Positions 25,548 through 34,191 are shown, counted from the stretch's first letter. The stretch: 64,000 nt of DNA from an uncultured Acidimicrobiales bacterium (GCA_938021675.1 CALIFY010000017.1:100947-164946), one strand, 5' to 3'. Notes: generated by a model from the sequence alone, not told the origin. Made by a program: numbers and translations.

Positions 25548-26506
25548 GGTGTCACCGTCCCAGCCCGGTTGGGCTCTTCGACTTCGGCCTTGGCCGTCGC
25601 CATGTCGATGTTGCCGACCGGCACCGGCCCGGCGCCGGTCGGCGCCGGTGAGATCACCGAGCTCAGATAGCTGGCCGGTCTATCTCTAACGTCGGGGACG
25701 ACGGCGATGCGTTCACCGGGCATCCCGATCAGCTCGCCGAGCACGGCGCCATCCAAACGATCGGCCGCTTCCAGTTGATCGGCCACCGCGGCGATCCGTC
25801 CCCCGCCTTTGTAGAAAATCACCGTCCGGGATCGGTCGCTCAACTCCTGGGCGATGACCTCCTCGGGAGCGCTGGCCGGTAACAACACCATCGACTGCTG
25901 CTCGTCGGTCAATACGACACCGCCGGCACCTGCCAGCGCTTGGAAGGCCATGACGCCGGCCACGGTCTCAAAGGTTGTCTCGGGGCGCCGCGATCGAACT
26001 CCAGAAAAGACCGAAGACACCGTCGAATAAACGTTGGGGTCACCAAGGGTGATGAACGCCACTTCCTCGCCGGCCTCCAAATAGTCGACCATGCGGTCAC
26101 ACACGTTATTCAGCGCACCCGCCCTCGCCTCATGATCGGGTTGCATGACGAAGACCATGCGTTCGACGGCGACGTCGGGAGCGGCTTGACGGACGACCGT
26201 CTCGGCTCGTCCGACAACGTCGAGTCCGGTGCAGGGGGCGACCACCCGGTCCGCTCGGCGGAGCGCATCGATGGCCCCGATCGTGATGGCCTCTGCCGGC
26301 CCCGGACCGACCCCAACCCCGACAAGCCGACCGGGAACGGGCCGATCGGGGGTGGCCCGCTCACCGGTGGTGGTGCCCGTCCCCCGCGTCAGTCGGGCAT
26401 CGATAGCGTCTCGAATCAGCTCGGCCTCTGATGTTCCGACCGCTGACGAGAGCTGGGCGAGCCGATTTTTCAATGGCTCTGGCAGGTACACCGAGGTCTT
26501 TCGCAC
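25544..26506 (-). CDS. cobI: Ribbon-helix-helix domain fused to precorrin-2 C20-methyltransferase
   Basis: A 320-residue protein. The first 40 residues (RKTSVYLPEPLKNRLAQL, then TSEAELIRDAIDARL) are a complete ribbon-helix-helix DNA-binding module. After a Gly/Thr/Pro linker, from about residue 60, a CobI/CbiL methyltransferase follows (LVGVGVGPGPAEAITIGAID, AFITLGDPNVYSTVSSVF, FETVAGVMAFQALAGA). It adds the C20 methyl to precorrin-2. The GTG at 26506 is chosen because TACCCT stands 6 bases upstream, the leaderless pattern; a GTG at 26551 is possible. Tandem 13-bp repeats lie just upstream. The RHH domain may make this an autoregulator of the cob genes; that is inference. Confidence 0.88.
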   Translation of the reverse strand: MRKTSVYLPEPLKNRLAQLSSAVGTSEAELIRDAIDARLTRGTGTTTGERATPDRPVPGRLVGVGVGPGPAEAITIGAIDALRRADRVVAPCTGLDVVGRAETVVRQAAPDVAVERMVFVMQPDHEARAGALNNVCDRMVDYLEAGEEVAFITLGDPNVYSTVSSVFSGVRSRRPETTFETVAGVMAFQALAGAGGVVLTDEQQSMVLLPASAPEEVIAQELSDRSRTVIFYKGGGRIAAVADQLEAADRLDGAVLGELIGMPGERIAVVPDVRDRPASYLSSVISPAPTGAGPVPVGNIDMATAKAEVEEPNRAGTVTP

Positions 26507-26512
26507 CGGTAT

Positions 26513-26518
26513 AGGGTA
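26513..26518 (-). promoter_or_regulatory. Candidate internal -10 box before RHH-cobI
   Basis: On the minus strand TACCCT ends 6 bases before the GTG at 26506, the spacing of leaderless starts. It would be a promoter inside the cob operon, after cobB, and it lies next to operator-like repeats. Confidence 0.4.
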
Positions 26519-26541
26519 CGACGTAGGGCAGACGAGGCCAA

Positions 26542-26570
26542 CGGCGATCACTAGCGGCGATCACTAGTGA
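26542..26570. promoter_or_regulatory. Tandem 13-bp repeat and palindrome upstream of RHH-cobI (candidate operator)
   Basis: CGGCGATCACTAG occurs at 26542-26554 and again at 26556-26568 (14-base period). The second copy ends in the perfect 10-bp palindrome TCACTAGTGA (26561-26570). The site covers the cobB stop codon and lies 36-64 bases upstream of the GTG of RHH-cobI. Ribbon-helix-helix dimers typically bind short tandem or palindromic repeats, so the CobI N-terminal domain is an obvious candidate ligand. Confidence 0.5.
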
Positions 26571-27943
26571 AGGTCAGCATACGACGGTGCCCGATAACAC
26601 GAGGCAACGAATCGAGAGGCCGGCGACGGTTCTCCACCAAGATGGAGATGCAGATAGCTGGCGAACAGCGACTCGTGAGCAAACCCTTCGGATCGACTAG
26701 CAAACCGAGACGTGAGCGCCAGCGCGTCACCTCCCGGTTCGACCGTCGAATAGTGAAATTCGTGGCCCCGCAACACCGCACCAGCGGGGGCCACCGGATT
26801 TGTCCGTTCAACTCGGGCCGATCGATACCCGAGGGTCAAGCGGTCACTCATCGTGGCTGCGGCATCCACGACACCGAGCATGTCCTTGCCATTCAATGAT
26901 CGGGTCAGCCACAACAACCCTCCGCACTCGGCCCAACAGGGAAGACCCATCGCTATTCGGTGCGACACCTCTGTCGCCAGCCGCCGGTTCTCCCCCAACC
27001 GCTCGGCGAAGATTTCAGGAAACCCGCCAGCGAGGTAGAGCCCGTGTACGGGGTCGGGAAGCACCTCGTCGGTCAGGGGGTCGAAGCCGACGAGCTCAGC
27101 TCCAGCTGCCTCGAAGGCCTCCAGGTTGTCTCGATACACGAAGGTAAACGCCTCGCCGCCAGCCACTGCGATCCGTAGCGGGCCATTCAACGTCGACCGG
27201 GGAACAACCGGCTCCGGCAGCGGCGGAACGGAGACCGAGCGCTTCGGTGCCAACCGGGCGACGTCGACGATCCGAGAGAGGTCGCAGCCCTCGGCGACCA
27301 CCGCCGCCAACCGGTCGACAGCGGTGGCCACGACCGTCGGCTGTTCGGCGACGGGGACAAGGCCGAGGTGGCGGTCGCGCCACGTCAAGTCATCGCTGCG
27401 AGGCAGCGTCCCGAAGACCTCGACATCGATGGCCTCAAGGGACTCGACGAGCAACTGTCGATGACGCTCGCTCGACACACGATTGATGATGACTCCAGCA
27501 AGGTGGACCGACGGCTCGTGATCCCGGAAACCTCGAACCAAGGCGGCGATTGACGCGCTCATGGCCGAGCCGTCGACGACCAATATCACCGGCGCGTCGA
27601 TGAGTCTCGACAGGTCGGCGGTCGACGATGGGGTACCGTCGACCGCTCCGTCGTAGAGGCCCATAACGCCTTCCACCACTAGAACGTCGGCACCGTGGGC
27701 GGCCCGGCCGGCGAGGCCGGGAATGACCTCCGAACCACAAATCCAAGCATCGAGATTTCGCGGCGGTCCCCCGGTAGCCACCGAGTGGTAGCCGGGGTCG
27801 ATGAAGTCCGGGCCGACCTTGGCCGAACGGATGCTGTGCCCGGCGTTGCGGAGCGCCGCCATCAGACCGGTTGCGACCGTAGTCTTCCCAACCCCTGAAT
27901 GTGTTCCGGCGACGACCAGCCGAGGCCCGAGACTTACGGTCAT
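26564..27943 (-). CDS. cobB: Cobyrinate a,c-diamide synthase
   Basis: A 459-residue glutamine-dependent amidase (CobB/CbiA) that amidates the a and c side chains of (hydrogeno)cobyrinate. The N-terminal synthetase domain has the P-loop VVAGTHSGVGKTTVATGL followed by KVGPDFIDPGYH and VVEGVMGLYDG. The C-terminal type I glutamine amidotransferase domain has GLYLAGGFPE and the nucleophile loop WAECGGLLWL. The stop codon lies inside the repeat and palindrome that precede RHH-cobI. It starts 31 bases after cobO. Because CobN is encoded nearby, its substrate is probably hydrogenobyrinate, though cobyrinate is equally possible. Confidence 0.93.
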   Translation of the reverse strand: MTVSLGPRLVVAGTHSGVGKTTVATGLMAALRNAGHSIRSAKVGPDFIDPGYHSVATGGPPRNLDAWICGSEVIPGLAGRAAHGADVLVVEGVMGLYDGAVDGTPSSTADLSRLIDAPVILVVDGSAMSASIAALVRGFRDHEPSVHLAGVIINRVSSERHRQLLVESLEAIDVEVFGTLPRSDDLTWRDRHLGLVPVAEQPTVVATAVDRLAAVVAEGCDLSRIVDVARLAPKRSVSVPPLPEPVVPRSTLNGPLRIAVAGGEAFTFVYRDNLEAFEAAGAELVGFDPLTDEVLPDPVHGLYLAGGFPEIFAERLGENRRLATEVSHRIAMGLPCWAECGGLLWLTRSLNGKDMLGVVDAAATMSDRLTLGYRSARVERTNPVAPAGAVLRGHEFHYSTVEPGGDALALTSRFASRSEGFAHESLFASYLHLHLGGEPSPASRFVASCYRAPSYADLH

Positions 27944-27974
27944 CGCCCGACCACCGGAACCATCCGATAGCCGA

Positions 27975-28496
27975 TCAGAACTCGATGCCCTTCATAGCCT
28001 TGATGCCTTTGTCGTATGCGTGCTTGACCTTGGTCATCTCGGTGACGGTGTCGGCAATGTCGATGAGTTCTTGTGGAGCGTTCCTGCCGGTGATGATCAC
28101 GTTTGTGCGTTCGGCGCGGTTGACGACCGCCTCCACAACGTCAGCGACCTCAACCCACCCGTACTTCACCGAGTAGGTCAGCTCATCGAGGATCAACAGG
28201 TCATACTCGCCGCTGGCCAGCTTTTCGGCCGCCACCGACCAGGCGTGGCGACCCTTCGCGATGGTCTCATCCATATCGGTTGACTCCCAGGTGAAACCGT
28301 CTCCGAGCACCTGCCAGTCGATGTCGAGCTCCTCGGCAAGCTTCCGCTCGCCAACCTTCCACTTTCCGCCTTTGACGAACTGCACGACTCCGACCGTCCA
28401 TCCTCGAGCCCAGCCTCGCACCATGACACCGAACGCAGCCGAGGACTTCCCCTTCCCATCGCCGGTGTTGATGAGCACGATCGATTGCCTGGCCAT
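27975..28496 (-). CDS. cobO: Cob(I)yrinic acid a,c-diamide adenosyltransferase
   Basis: A 173-residue CobA/CobO/BtuR-type ATP:corrinoid adenosyltransferase. P-loop-like INTGDGKGKSSAAFG lies near residue 10. VVQFVKGGKWKVGE, the LLILDELTYSVKYG Walker-B-like strand and VIITGRNAPQELIDIAD are also present. It adds the 5'-deoxyadenosyl group to cob(I)alamin precursors. The ATG at 28496 is chosen over the longer frame (28595), whose extra residues come from the upstream repeat region. It is the first gene of the minus-strand cob operon. Confidence 0.93.
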   Translation of the reverse strand: MARQSIVLINTGDGKGKSSAAFGVMVRGWARGWTVGVVQFVKGGKWKVGERKLAEELDIDWQVLGDGFTWESTDMDETIAKGRHAWSVAAEKLASGEYDLLILDELTYSVKYGWVEVADVVEAVVNRAERTNVIITGRNAPQELIDIADTVTEMTKVKHAYDKGIKAMKGIEF

Positions 28497-28569
28497 AAAC
28501 TCAGTGTGCCGTCCACGCAGCCCCGTTCGCATCCTTCGTGGCGAGGCGTTGTCGGTAGGCCAGTAAGAG

Positions 28570-28680
28570 CACTGGCCTTTGGCCATCAGACTCACTGGCC
28601 TTCGGCCCGTAAGAGCACTGGCCTTCGGCCAGCAAGAAGCACTGGCCTTTGGCCAGCAAAAGCAACGTGCCTTCGGCCGG
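28570..28680. repeat. Tandem array of 23-24-bp palindromic units
   Basis: Units start at 28570, 28593, 28616 and 28640 with CACTGGCCTTYGGCC plus an 8-9-base linker (AGTAAGAG-like), and a degenerate fifth begins near 28663. Each unit holds an inverted repeat such as CTGGCC-TTC-GGCCAG, so RNA from either strand would fold into a string of short hairpins. The array lies between cobO (-) and the cobalamin riboswitch (+), that is, in the divergent control region of both B12 operons. Possible roles are repeated operator sites or transcription-attenuating hairpins. Confidence 0.75.
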
Positions 28681-28689
28681 TCCGCCGAC

Positions 28690-28815
28690 TAGCCTTGAGA
28701 ACGATTCGGGGAACACCGGTGCGATTCCGGGGCTGTCCCGCAACTGTGTTGATCGGCTGCTCCCTGCAGCCAATCCGAGCCAGAGCACCGGATCGACCGA
28801 CACCAATTTAGCCAC
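28690..28815 (+). promoter_or_regulatory. Cobalamin (B12) riboswitch
   Basis: The core GGGAACACCGGTGCGATTCC (28709-28728) followed by GGGGCTGTCCCGCAACTGT (28729-28747) matches the conserved B12-box consensus GGGAA-n3-GGTG-n2-A-n-TCC-n3-GCTG-n-CCCGCAACTGT. Downstream are the GGCTGC/GCAGCC stem and GAGCCAGAGC, close to the GCCAGRA box. It ends a few bases before the GAGGA ribosome-binding site (28816-28820) of cbtB, so control is probably translational. It would shut off cobalt uptake and insertion genes when adenosylcobalamin is plentiful. Confidence 0.9.
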
Positions 28816-28829
28816 GAGGATGGACAAGC

Positions 28830-29048
28830 ATGAGCGCTGTAGCGACAACCCAAGCCGCTAAACCCGTTGCCACCGGCCAGGTAGAGGCGATCTACGTTCC
28901 GAAGGAACTTTGGATTGCCGCCTTGCTTGCCACAGTGTTTTCCTACTTGCTTTTCTCCGAGAACGGCGCCCTCCTCACGGAGAACTGGGAGGTCATGCAC
29001 GAGTTCTTCCATGATGGGCGGCACGTGTTCGGCGTCCCCTGCCACTAG
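28830..29048 (+). CDS. cbtB: Cobalt transporter subunit CbtB
   Basis: A 72-residue single-pass membrane protein. One hydrophobic helix (about residues 27-45) is followed by the family's His-rich end HEFFHDGRHVFGVPCH, a likely metal-binding tail. CbtB partners CbtA in a B12-regulated cobalt transporter predicted from riboswitch-linked gene pairs. GAGGA lies 9 bases upstream of the ATG. The B12 riboswitch directly precedes it, and cbtA follows after about 50 bases. Confidence 0.9.
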   Translation: MSAVATTQAAKPVATGQVEAIYVPKELWIAALLATVFSYLLFSENGALLTENWEVMHEFFHDGRHVFGVPCH

Positions 29049-29096
29049 TTACTTTCAACTAGTTGATTGAACCGTCCCGCTCACCGGGGCGTACGC

Positions 29097-29840
29097 ATGC
29101 AGCTCACGTCGATTCAGATAATAGTGCGCGCTATCGCTGCCGGCATCGTCGGTGGACTACTTGCCGCGGCGTTTGTGGCCGTCGTGGCCGAGGACAGCAT
29201 CGATGAGGCGATAGCTATCGAGCAAGCCCAGACCGTCGACCAATCGACCGAGCAGTCCGACGACGAACCCCTCGTCAGCCGCAGCGGCCAGGTGATCGGC
29301 GGCCTCTTGGCTGCCATCTTCTATGGACTGTTCACCGGAACCGTCTTCGGCACGGTATTCGCGTCGGTCAGACACCGCATCCGGGCCGCAGACGATTTCC
29401 GGCGGGCGATCATCCTGGCTGTCGCGGCATTCCTGGCCACCGCCTTCATCCCGGCGCTCAAGTATCCGGCCAACCCCCCGGCGGTCGGTGACCCAGCGAC
29501 CATCGGTCAGCGGACATTCCTTTATTTTACGTTCCTCGGCGCCTCCATCACCGTGATGTTCGCCGTCGGCCTGCTCTATCGCCAACTACGCGATCGCTTC
29601 GATCAACCGAGTTCACAGGTGGCCACGGTTGCCTTGGCGGTGCTGGCCTATGTCGCCCTCATGGTGGTGTGGCCCACCAGCCCCGACACCATCCCAACCG
29701 ACTTCCCGCCCGATTTGCTGTGGCGGTTCCGGCTCGAATCGATGGCCACACTAGCCATCGCCTGGTCGACACTCGGCCTTGGTCTCGGCTGGCTGCTGAC
29801 CAGGTCCGACGCTCACCTCGACACACCGGAGCATCAGTGA
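29097..29840 (+). CDS. cbtA: Cobalt transporter subunit CbtA
   Basis: A 247-residue membrane protein with about five or six helices, matching the CbtA family: an N-terminal IIVRAIAAGIVGGLLAAAFV segment, a charged loop rich in Glu/Gln/Asp, then a FYGLFTGTVFGTVFASV helix and further spans. It is the predicted integral membrane partner of CbtB for cobalt import. The ATG at 29097 is preferred over 29067 because the first helix begins just after it. Its stop overlaps the GTG of the next gene (GTGA), so translation is coupled. Confidence 0.87.
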   Translation: MQLTSIQIIVRAIAAGIVGGLLAAAFVAVVAEDSIDEAIAIEQAQTVDQSTEQSDDEPLVSRSGQVIGGLLAAIFYGLFTGTVFGTVFASVRHRIRAADDFRRAIILAVAAFLATAFIPALKYPANPPAVGDPATIGQRTFLYFTFLGASITVMFAVGLLYRQLRDRFDQPSSQVATVALAVLAYVALMVVWPTSPDTIPTDFPPDLLWRFRLESMATLAIAWSTLGLGLGWLLTRSDAHLDTPEHQ

Positions 29841-30628
29841 ATCCTGCCGAGTTGCTGCACGCGGTGACCTCAACCGTCAACTATTTGCGGATCTCCGCCG
29901 GGCAAGATTCCGCATCGGAGTGGCTGTCGTGCGGCGAGCTAGTACACGACCACGATCGGCTCTTGACCGTCGTCCGCTCTACCGCTGAAGGGCGTGGCAC
30001 CGATCGCGACGACATCGCTATGTCGCTATTCCTTCAGGCATACGCGTTTCGCGTCGCGTCGGCAGCAATCGGAGGTTGGCTGCTGAGCGAGGGCACAGCA
30101 ACGTTCGATGTCCGCCCATCGAACACCGCTATCGCTCTGGGCCGGCATCGACCAAACGCCTTGGCCCTTCATCATGTGAAGTACCGGCCCGAACCGATCC
30201 ACGATGTTCTGTTCGAGCAACATCTCGGTCCGATGGTTCTTGCCGCCCGAGCGACTGCAGCCGATTCCGATGGTGAGCGAGTCGGCGAGAAGCTCCTGTG
30301 GGGAAACGTCGCGGCCGGATGCGCCTCGGCCTTCGGCGCGTTCCACGGCAACCTGGAGGACCGGGGCGCCGTCCGCGACGCGGCGACTCGGTTCTTTCAC
30401 GATGCCCCCGACGAGGTTCGCTCAGCCGGTCAGTTCGCCACCGTGCAAGGCCAACAACCTGAACCGGGTTGGTTCTGGGAACGGAACAGCTGCTGTCTGC
30501 TATATCAACTCCCGACCGCCGACACCTCCGTCGAGCCGTTCAAGTGCGAAGACTGCTCGCTCTGGAGCGCCGAGGATCGAATCATCCGGTATGCCACAGC
30601 AACCGCCACCATCAACAGCTCGGAGTGA
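29837..30628 (+). CDS. FhuF-like Fe-S protein in the cobalt operon
   Basis: A 263-residue protein whose C-terminus carries a four-cysteine motif, NSCCLLYQLP then KCEDCSLW (Cys at about 219, 220, 237 and 240). It resembles the unusual CC-x(n)-CxxC [2Fe-2S] motif of ferric-siderophore reductases such as FhuF; the spacing here is 16 rather than the usual 10 residues. The rest is only weakly like the FhuF/IucA-type fold. The GTG at 29837 overlaps the cbtA stop, and cobN follows after 8 bases. That position suggests reduction of cobalt or a corrinoid rather than iron uptake. This is inference. Confidence 0.72.
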   Translation: MNPAELLHAVTSTVNYLRISAGQDSASEWLSCGELVHDHDRLLTVVRSTAEGRGTDRDDIAMSLFLQAYAFRVASAAIGGWLLSEGTATFDVRPSNTAIALGRHRPNALALHHVKYRPEPIHDVLFEQHLGPMVLAARATAADSDGERVGEKLLWGNVAAGCASAFGAFHGNLEDRGAVRDAATRFFHDAPDEVRSAGQFATVQGQQPEPGWFWERNSCCLLYQLPTADTSVEPFKCEDCSLWSAEDRIIRYATATATINSSE

Positions 30629-30636
30629 GCCGGCCC

Positions 30637-33600
30637 ATGATCCTATTTATCTCCAATGCCGACACCGAGATCTTGGCCGCCCGCTCCATCGTCGATGAGC
30701 TACCGGACGAACTTGGCGAACTGCGTTGGGCCAACCCCGATCGGCTCGATGGCGCCCCCGGTATCGACGGCGTGGCCATGGTGGTCATCCGCCTGCTCGG
30801 CGGCATCCGGGCCTGGGACGGACCGTTCCAAGAACTGCAAGCCGAGTGTGTCCGCCGGGCCATCCCCCTGGTGGCGGTGGGCGGAGAAGCGACACCGGAT
30901 GCCGAGTTGGCGGCAGCATCGACCGCTCCGGCCGGTCTGGTAGCCGAAGCTCACCGGTACCTGGCCGCCGGTGGACCGACCAACACCGAGCAACTTTTCC
31001 GGTTCTTGTCCGACACCGTTCTGCTGACCGGTCACGGCTTCGAGCCTCCCGTAGAACTCCCACGGTATGGCGTTTGGGATGGGGCGGGGATCGGTCGTCC
31101 CGACGTCGTCCGCGACCCCGACAAGCCGCTGATCGGGGTGGTGTTCTACCGCGCTCATCTGGTGGCCGGCAACACGACATACGTCGCCGATCTCTGCCAG
31201 GCGATCGAGGAGGCGGGGGCCGATGCGCTGGCGGTGTACACATACTCGCTTCGAGCTGATGCCGATGGCGGCGTGCCGGCCCTCGCGCTCTGTGGCGAAC
31301 ACCGCATCGACACCCTCATCACATCGATCTTCGCTGCCGGGGCCACCGGTGGCGAAGACGGCGACCAGTGGCACGTACCGATGCTGGCCGAGTTGGGCGT
31401 CCCGGTCATTCAAGCCCCATCCAGCAGCCGAGCCCGGTCGGCTTGGCGCGATGACGACGCCGGCCTGTCACCCATCGATATCGGTATGGGGGTCGCCATC
31501 CCCGAGTTCGACGGGCGGATCATCGGTCCGACGTTCGCCTTCAAAGAGGTGGTCGAGCAAGACGACCGATTCGACGCCGGTGGCGAAGTGGTTGCCACCC
31601 GGGTCGATCCTGAGCGAGCGGCCCGCTTGGCCGGCATGGCCGTCCGCCAGGCCACCCTCCGGCGGCGCCCGACGACCGAAAAACGGGTGGCGATCGTGTT
31701 GTCGGCATACCCGACGAAGCGCAGTCGTCTCGGCAACGCGGTCGGACTCGACACTCCAGCGTCGGCCATCGAGGCGCTCCACGCCCTCAGGGCAGACGGC
31801 TATCGGGTCGATCGGATCCCGGATACCAGCGACGAACTCATGGCCGAGCTGGCGGACAAACTCACCTACGACCTGCCGACCCTCGACGAATCACAACTTG
31901 CGGCGGCCCCCGGACGGCTCGACGCCGACCGTTACGTCGAGTGGTTCGAGTCGCTCCCCGACGACGCCCGAAACGGCGTGATCGACCTGTGGGGCGACGC
32001 CCCCGGCGAGGTCTACGTGGCAGACGGTCAACTCGTCTTTCCCGGCGTAGACCTCGGCGGCGTGTTGGTGACGATTCAACCACCCCGAGGCTTCGGGCCA
32101 GACCCCATCGGCACATACCACGCCCCGGACATGCCACCTCCCCACCACTACCTCGCGTTCTACCGGTGGCTGGCTGCATCTACCAGCGACGGGGGCTGGG
32201 GAGCGGACGCGGTCGTCCACCTCGGCAAGCACGGAACCTTGGAGTGGTTGCCGGGAAAGGCAGCAGCGCTCTCGGCCTCGTGCTATCCCGATGCCGCGCT
32301 CGACGATCTTCCGTTCATCTACCCATTCGTGGTAAACGATCCCGGCGAAGGAACACAAGCGAAGCGGCGAACCCACGCCGTCGTGATCGACCACCTCCCG
32401 CCACCGCTCACCCGAGCCGATACCTACGATGATTTGGCTCGGTTGGAACAGCTCCTCGACACGTACGCCCAAGTCGATGCCATGGATCCGAGCAAGCTTC
32501 CGGCGATCCGCAAACAGGTGTGGGAGTTGCTGGTCGCCGCCGAGATCCATCGAGACCTCGATCTCGGCGAAGCGGTTCCCGACGAGAACGACTTCGACGA
32601 CATGATCCTTCACGTCGACGGCTACCTGTGTGCCCTGAAAGACGCTCAGATTCGGGGCGGGCTGCATCTACTCGGTCGAGGTCCCGACGGTGACACGCTT
32701 ATCGAATCGGTACTGGCGGTCACCCGCCTACCTCAGGGCTCGGTTCCGGCATTGCGAGCCACGGTGGCAAAGGAACTAGGAATCGACCTGGAGGGGGCGG
32801 GCCGGGTAGACGTCGACCGGGTTGAGGCGGCATGCCGAGACCGGGTCGAAGCTCTGGCGGCCACCGGCTGGGACGCCAAGACCACCGATGATCCGACCCT
32901 GGGATGGGTGGCCCGCCGTCTCGTTCCGAACTACGAGCAGACCGCCGATGAGATCGACAACCTCCTGGGTGCACTGGCCGGACGGTACGTTCCGGCCGGG
33001 CCGAGTGGGGCCCCGAGTAGGGGTGGGGCCCACGTCCTGCCCACCGGTCGTAACTTTTACTCGGTCGACCCCAAAGCGATCCCTTCGCCATTGGCTTGGG
33101 AGGTTGGCCGAACGCTCGCCGATCGACTCGTCGCCAAGTATGTCGAGGAAAGCGGTACAGCCCCGACGACGGTCGGTCTCGTGTTGTGGGGAACCGCCGC
33201 CATGCGTACCACGGGCGACGATGCGGCGGAGGCGTTGGCCTTGCTCGGTGTTCGCCCAACGTGGAACGATGAAAGCCAACGGGTCACCGGACTTGAGGTC
33301 ATTCCATTGACCGAACTCGGTCGTCCTCGGGTCGATGTGACCCTACGAATTTCCGGGTTCTTTCGCGATGCGTTCCCTCATGTCATCGCGTTGCTCGACG
33401 ATGCGGTGGCCCTGGTGGCGGCGCTCGACGAACCGGCCGACCAGAACCCGATCGCTGCCGCCGGTTCGGCCGACGCACGGATCTACGGCCCTCCGCCCGG
33501 CGGATACGGATCCGGTATCTTGCCGGTGTTGGAGTCCAAGAACTGGCGAAGCGACGCCGACCTGGCCGAGGTCTACCTCGCCTGGTCGGGCTTCGCCTAC

Positions 33601-34191
33601 GGCCGCGATCGGTTCGGCGAGGAAGCGTCGACGGCGATGCGGCGACGGTTTGCGGCGATCGACGTAGCGGTCAAAAACCAGGACAACCGGGAACACGACA
33701 TCTTTGATTCCGATGACTACCTTCAGGATCACGGTGGCATGGTCGCCGCCGTCCGTGCCCTGTCGGGCCGAGAACCGAAGGCGTGGTTTGGCGACACCGC
33801 AAACCCGGCCGATCCGAAGGTCCGTAGCCTGGCCGAAGAAGCCGCTCGGGTGGTGAGGAGCCGAGTCATCAACCCGAAATGGATAGGAGCCATGCAGCAG
33901 CATGGCTACAAGGGTGCCTTCGAGCTGGCAGCAACCGTCGACTACCTCTTCGGCTATGACGCCACGGCCAAGGTCGTCGAAGATTGGATGTATGAGAAGG
34001 TCACCGAGGCCTACGTCGCCGATCCGGGCACCCGCAAGTTTTTTGAAGAATCGAACCCGTGGGCTCTCCGATCGATCGCCGAACGCTTACTAGAAGCCGA
34101 TCAGCGAGACATGTGGGATGCATCCGATGAAGCCAAAGCGGTGCTAGAACAGGCGATCCTCGAAGCCGAAGGCTGGGAGGAATCTCGCTGA
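30637..34191 (+). CDS. cobN: Cobaltochelatase large subunit CobN
   Basis: A 1184-residue CobN/BchH/ChlH-family chelatase subunit, close to the family's usual length of about 1200-1300. It binds the corrin ring and inserts cobalt at the expense of ATP hydrolysed by its AAA+ partner. Recognisable segments are VVHLGKHGTLEWLPGKAAAL, FPGVDLGGVLVTIQPPRGFG and NPKWIGAMQQHGYKGAFELA. The ATG at 30637 fits the family N-terminus (ILFISNADTEIL); longer upstream codons overlap the FhuF-like gene. Its stop overlaps the ATG of the ChlID-type ATPase by one base. It belongs to the riboswitch-controlled operon. Confidence 0.94.
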   Translation: MILFISNADTEILAARSIVDELPDELGELRWANPDRLDGAPGIDGVAMVVIRLLGGIRAWDGPFQELQAECVRRAIPLVAVGGEATPDAELAAASTAPAGLVAEAHRYLAAGGPTNTEQLFRFLSDTVLLTGHGFEPPVELPRYGVWDGAGIGRPDVVRDPDKPLIGVVFYRAHLVAGNTTYVADLCQAIEEAGADALAVYTYSLRADADGGVPALALCGEHRIDTLITSIFAAGATGGEDGDQWHVPMLAELGVPVIQAPSSSRARSAWRDDDAGLSPIDIGMGVAIPEFDGRIIGPTFAFKEVVEQDDRFDAGGEVVATRVDPERAARLAGMAVRQATLRRRPTTEKRVAIVLSAYPTKRSRLGNAVGLDTPASAIEALHALRADGYRVDRIPDTSDELMAELADKLTYDLPTLDESQLAAAPGRLDADRYVEWFESLPDDARNGVIDLWGDAPGEVYVADGQLVFPGVDLGGVLVTIQPPRGFGPDPIGTYHAPDMPPPHHYLAFYRWLAASTSDGGWGADAVVHLGKHGTLEWLPGKAAALSASCYPDAALDDLPFIYPFVVNDPGEGTQAKRRTHAVVIDHLPPPLTRADTYDDLARLEQLLDTYAQVDAMDPSKLPAIRKQVWELLVAAEIHRDLDLGEAVPDENDFDDMILHVDGYLCALKDAQIRGGLHLLGRGPDGDTLIESVLAVTRLPQGSVPALRATVAKELGIDLEGAGRVDVDRVEAACRDRVEALAATGWDAKTTDDPTLGWVARRLVPNYEQTADEIDNLLGALAGRYVPAGPSGAPSRGGAHVLPTGRNFYSVDPKAIPSPLAWEVGRTLADRLVAKYVEESGTAPTTVGLVLWGTAAMRTTGDDAAEALALLGVRPTWNDESQRVTGLEVIPLTELGRPRVDVTLRISGFFRDAFPHVIALLDDAVALVAALDEPADQNPIAAAGSADARIYGPPPGGYGSGILPVLESKNWRSDADLAEVYLAWSGFAYGRDRFGEEASTAMRRRFAAIDVAVKNQDNREHDIFDSDDYLQDHGGMVAAVRALSGREPKAWFGDTANPADPKVRSLAEEAARVVRSRVINPKWIGAMQQHGYKGAFELAATVDYLFGYDATAKVVEDWMYEKVTEAYVADPGTRKFFEESNPWALRSIAERLLEADQRDMWDASDEAKAVLEQAILEAEGWEESR

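Noticed and set aside
28570-28680. CRISPR array
   Set aside because: Units are 23 bp with no unique spacers and no cas genes; it is a simple tandem repeat.
28501-28848. Open frames with repeated WPSARKS/GLWPAK-like peptides
   Set aside because: They are translations of the hairpin array and the riboswitch, not proteins.
31891-32667. Long minus-strand frame of 258 codons opposite cobN
   Set aside because: It is a shadow of the high-GC cobN coding strand with no recognisable product.
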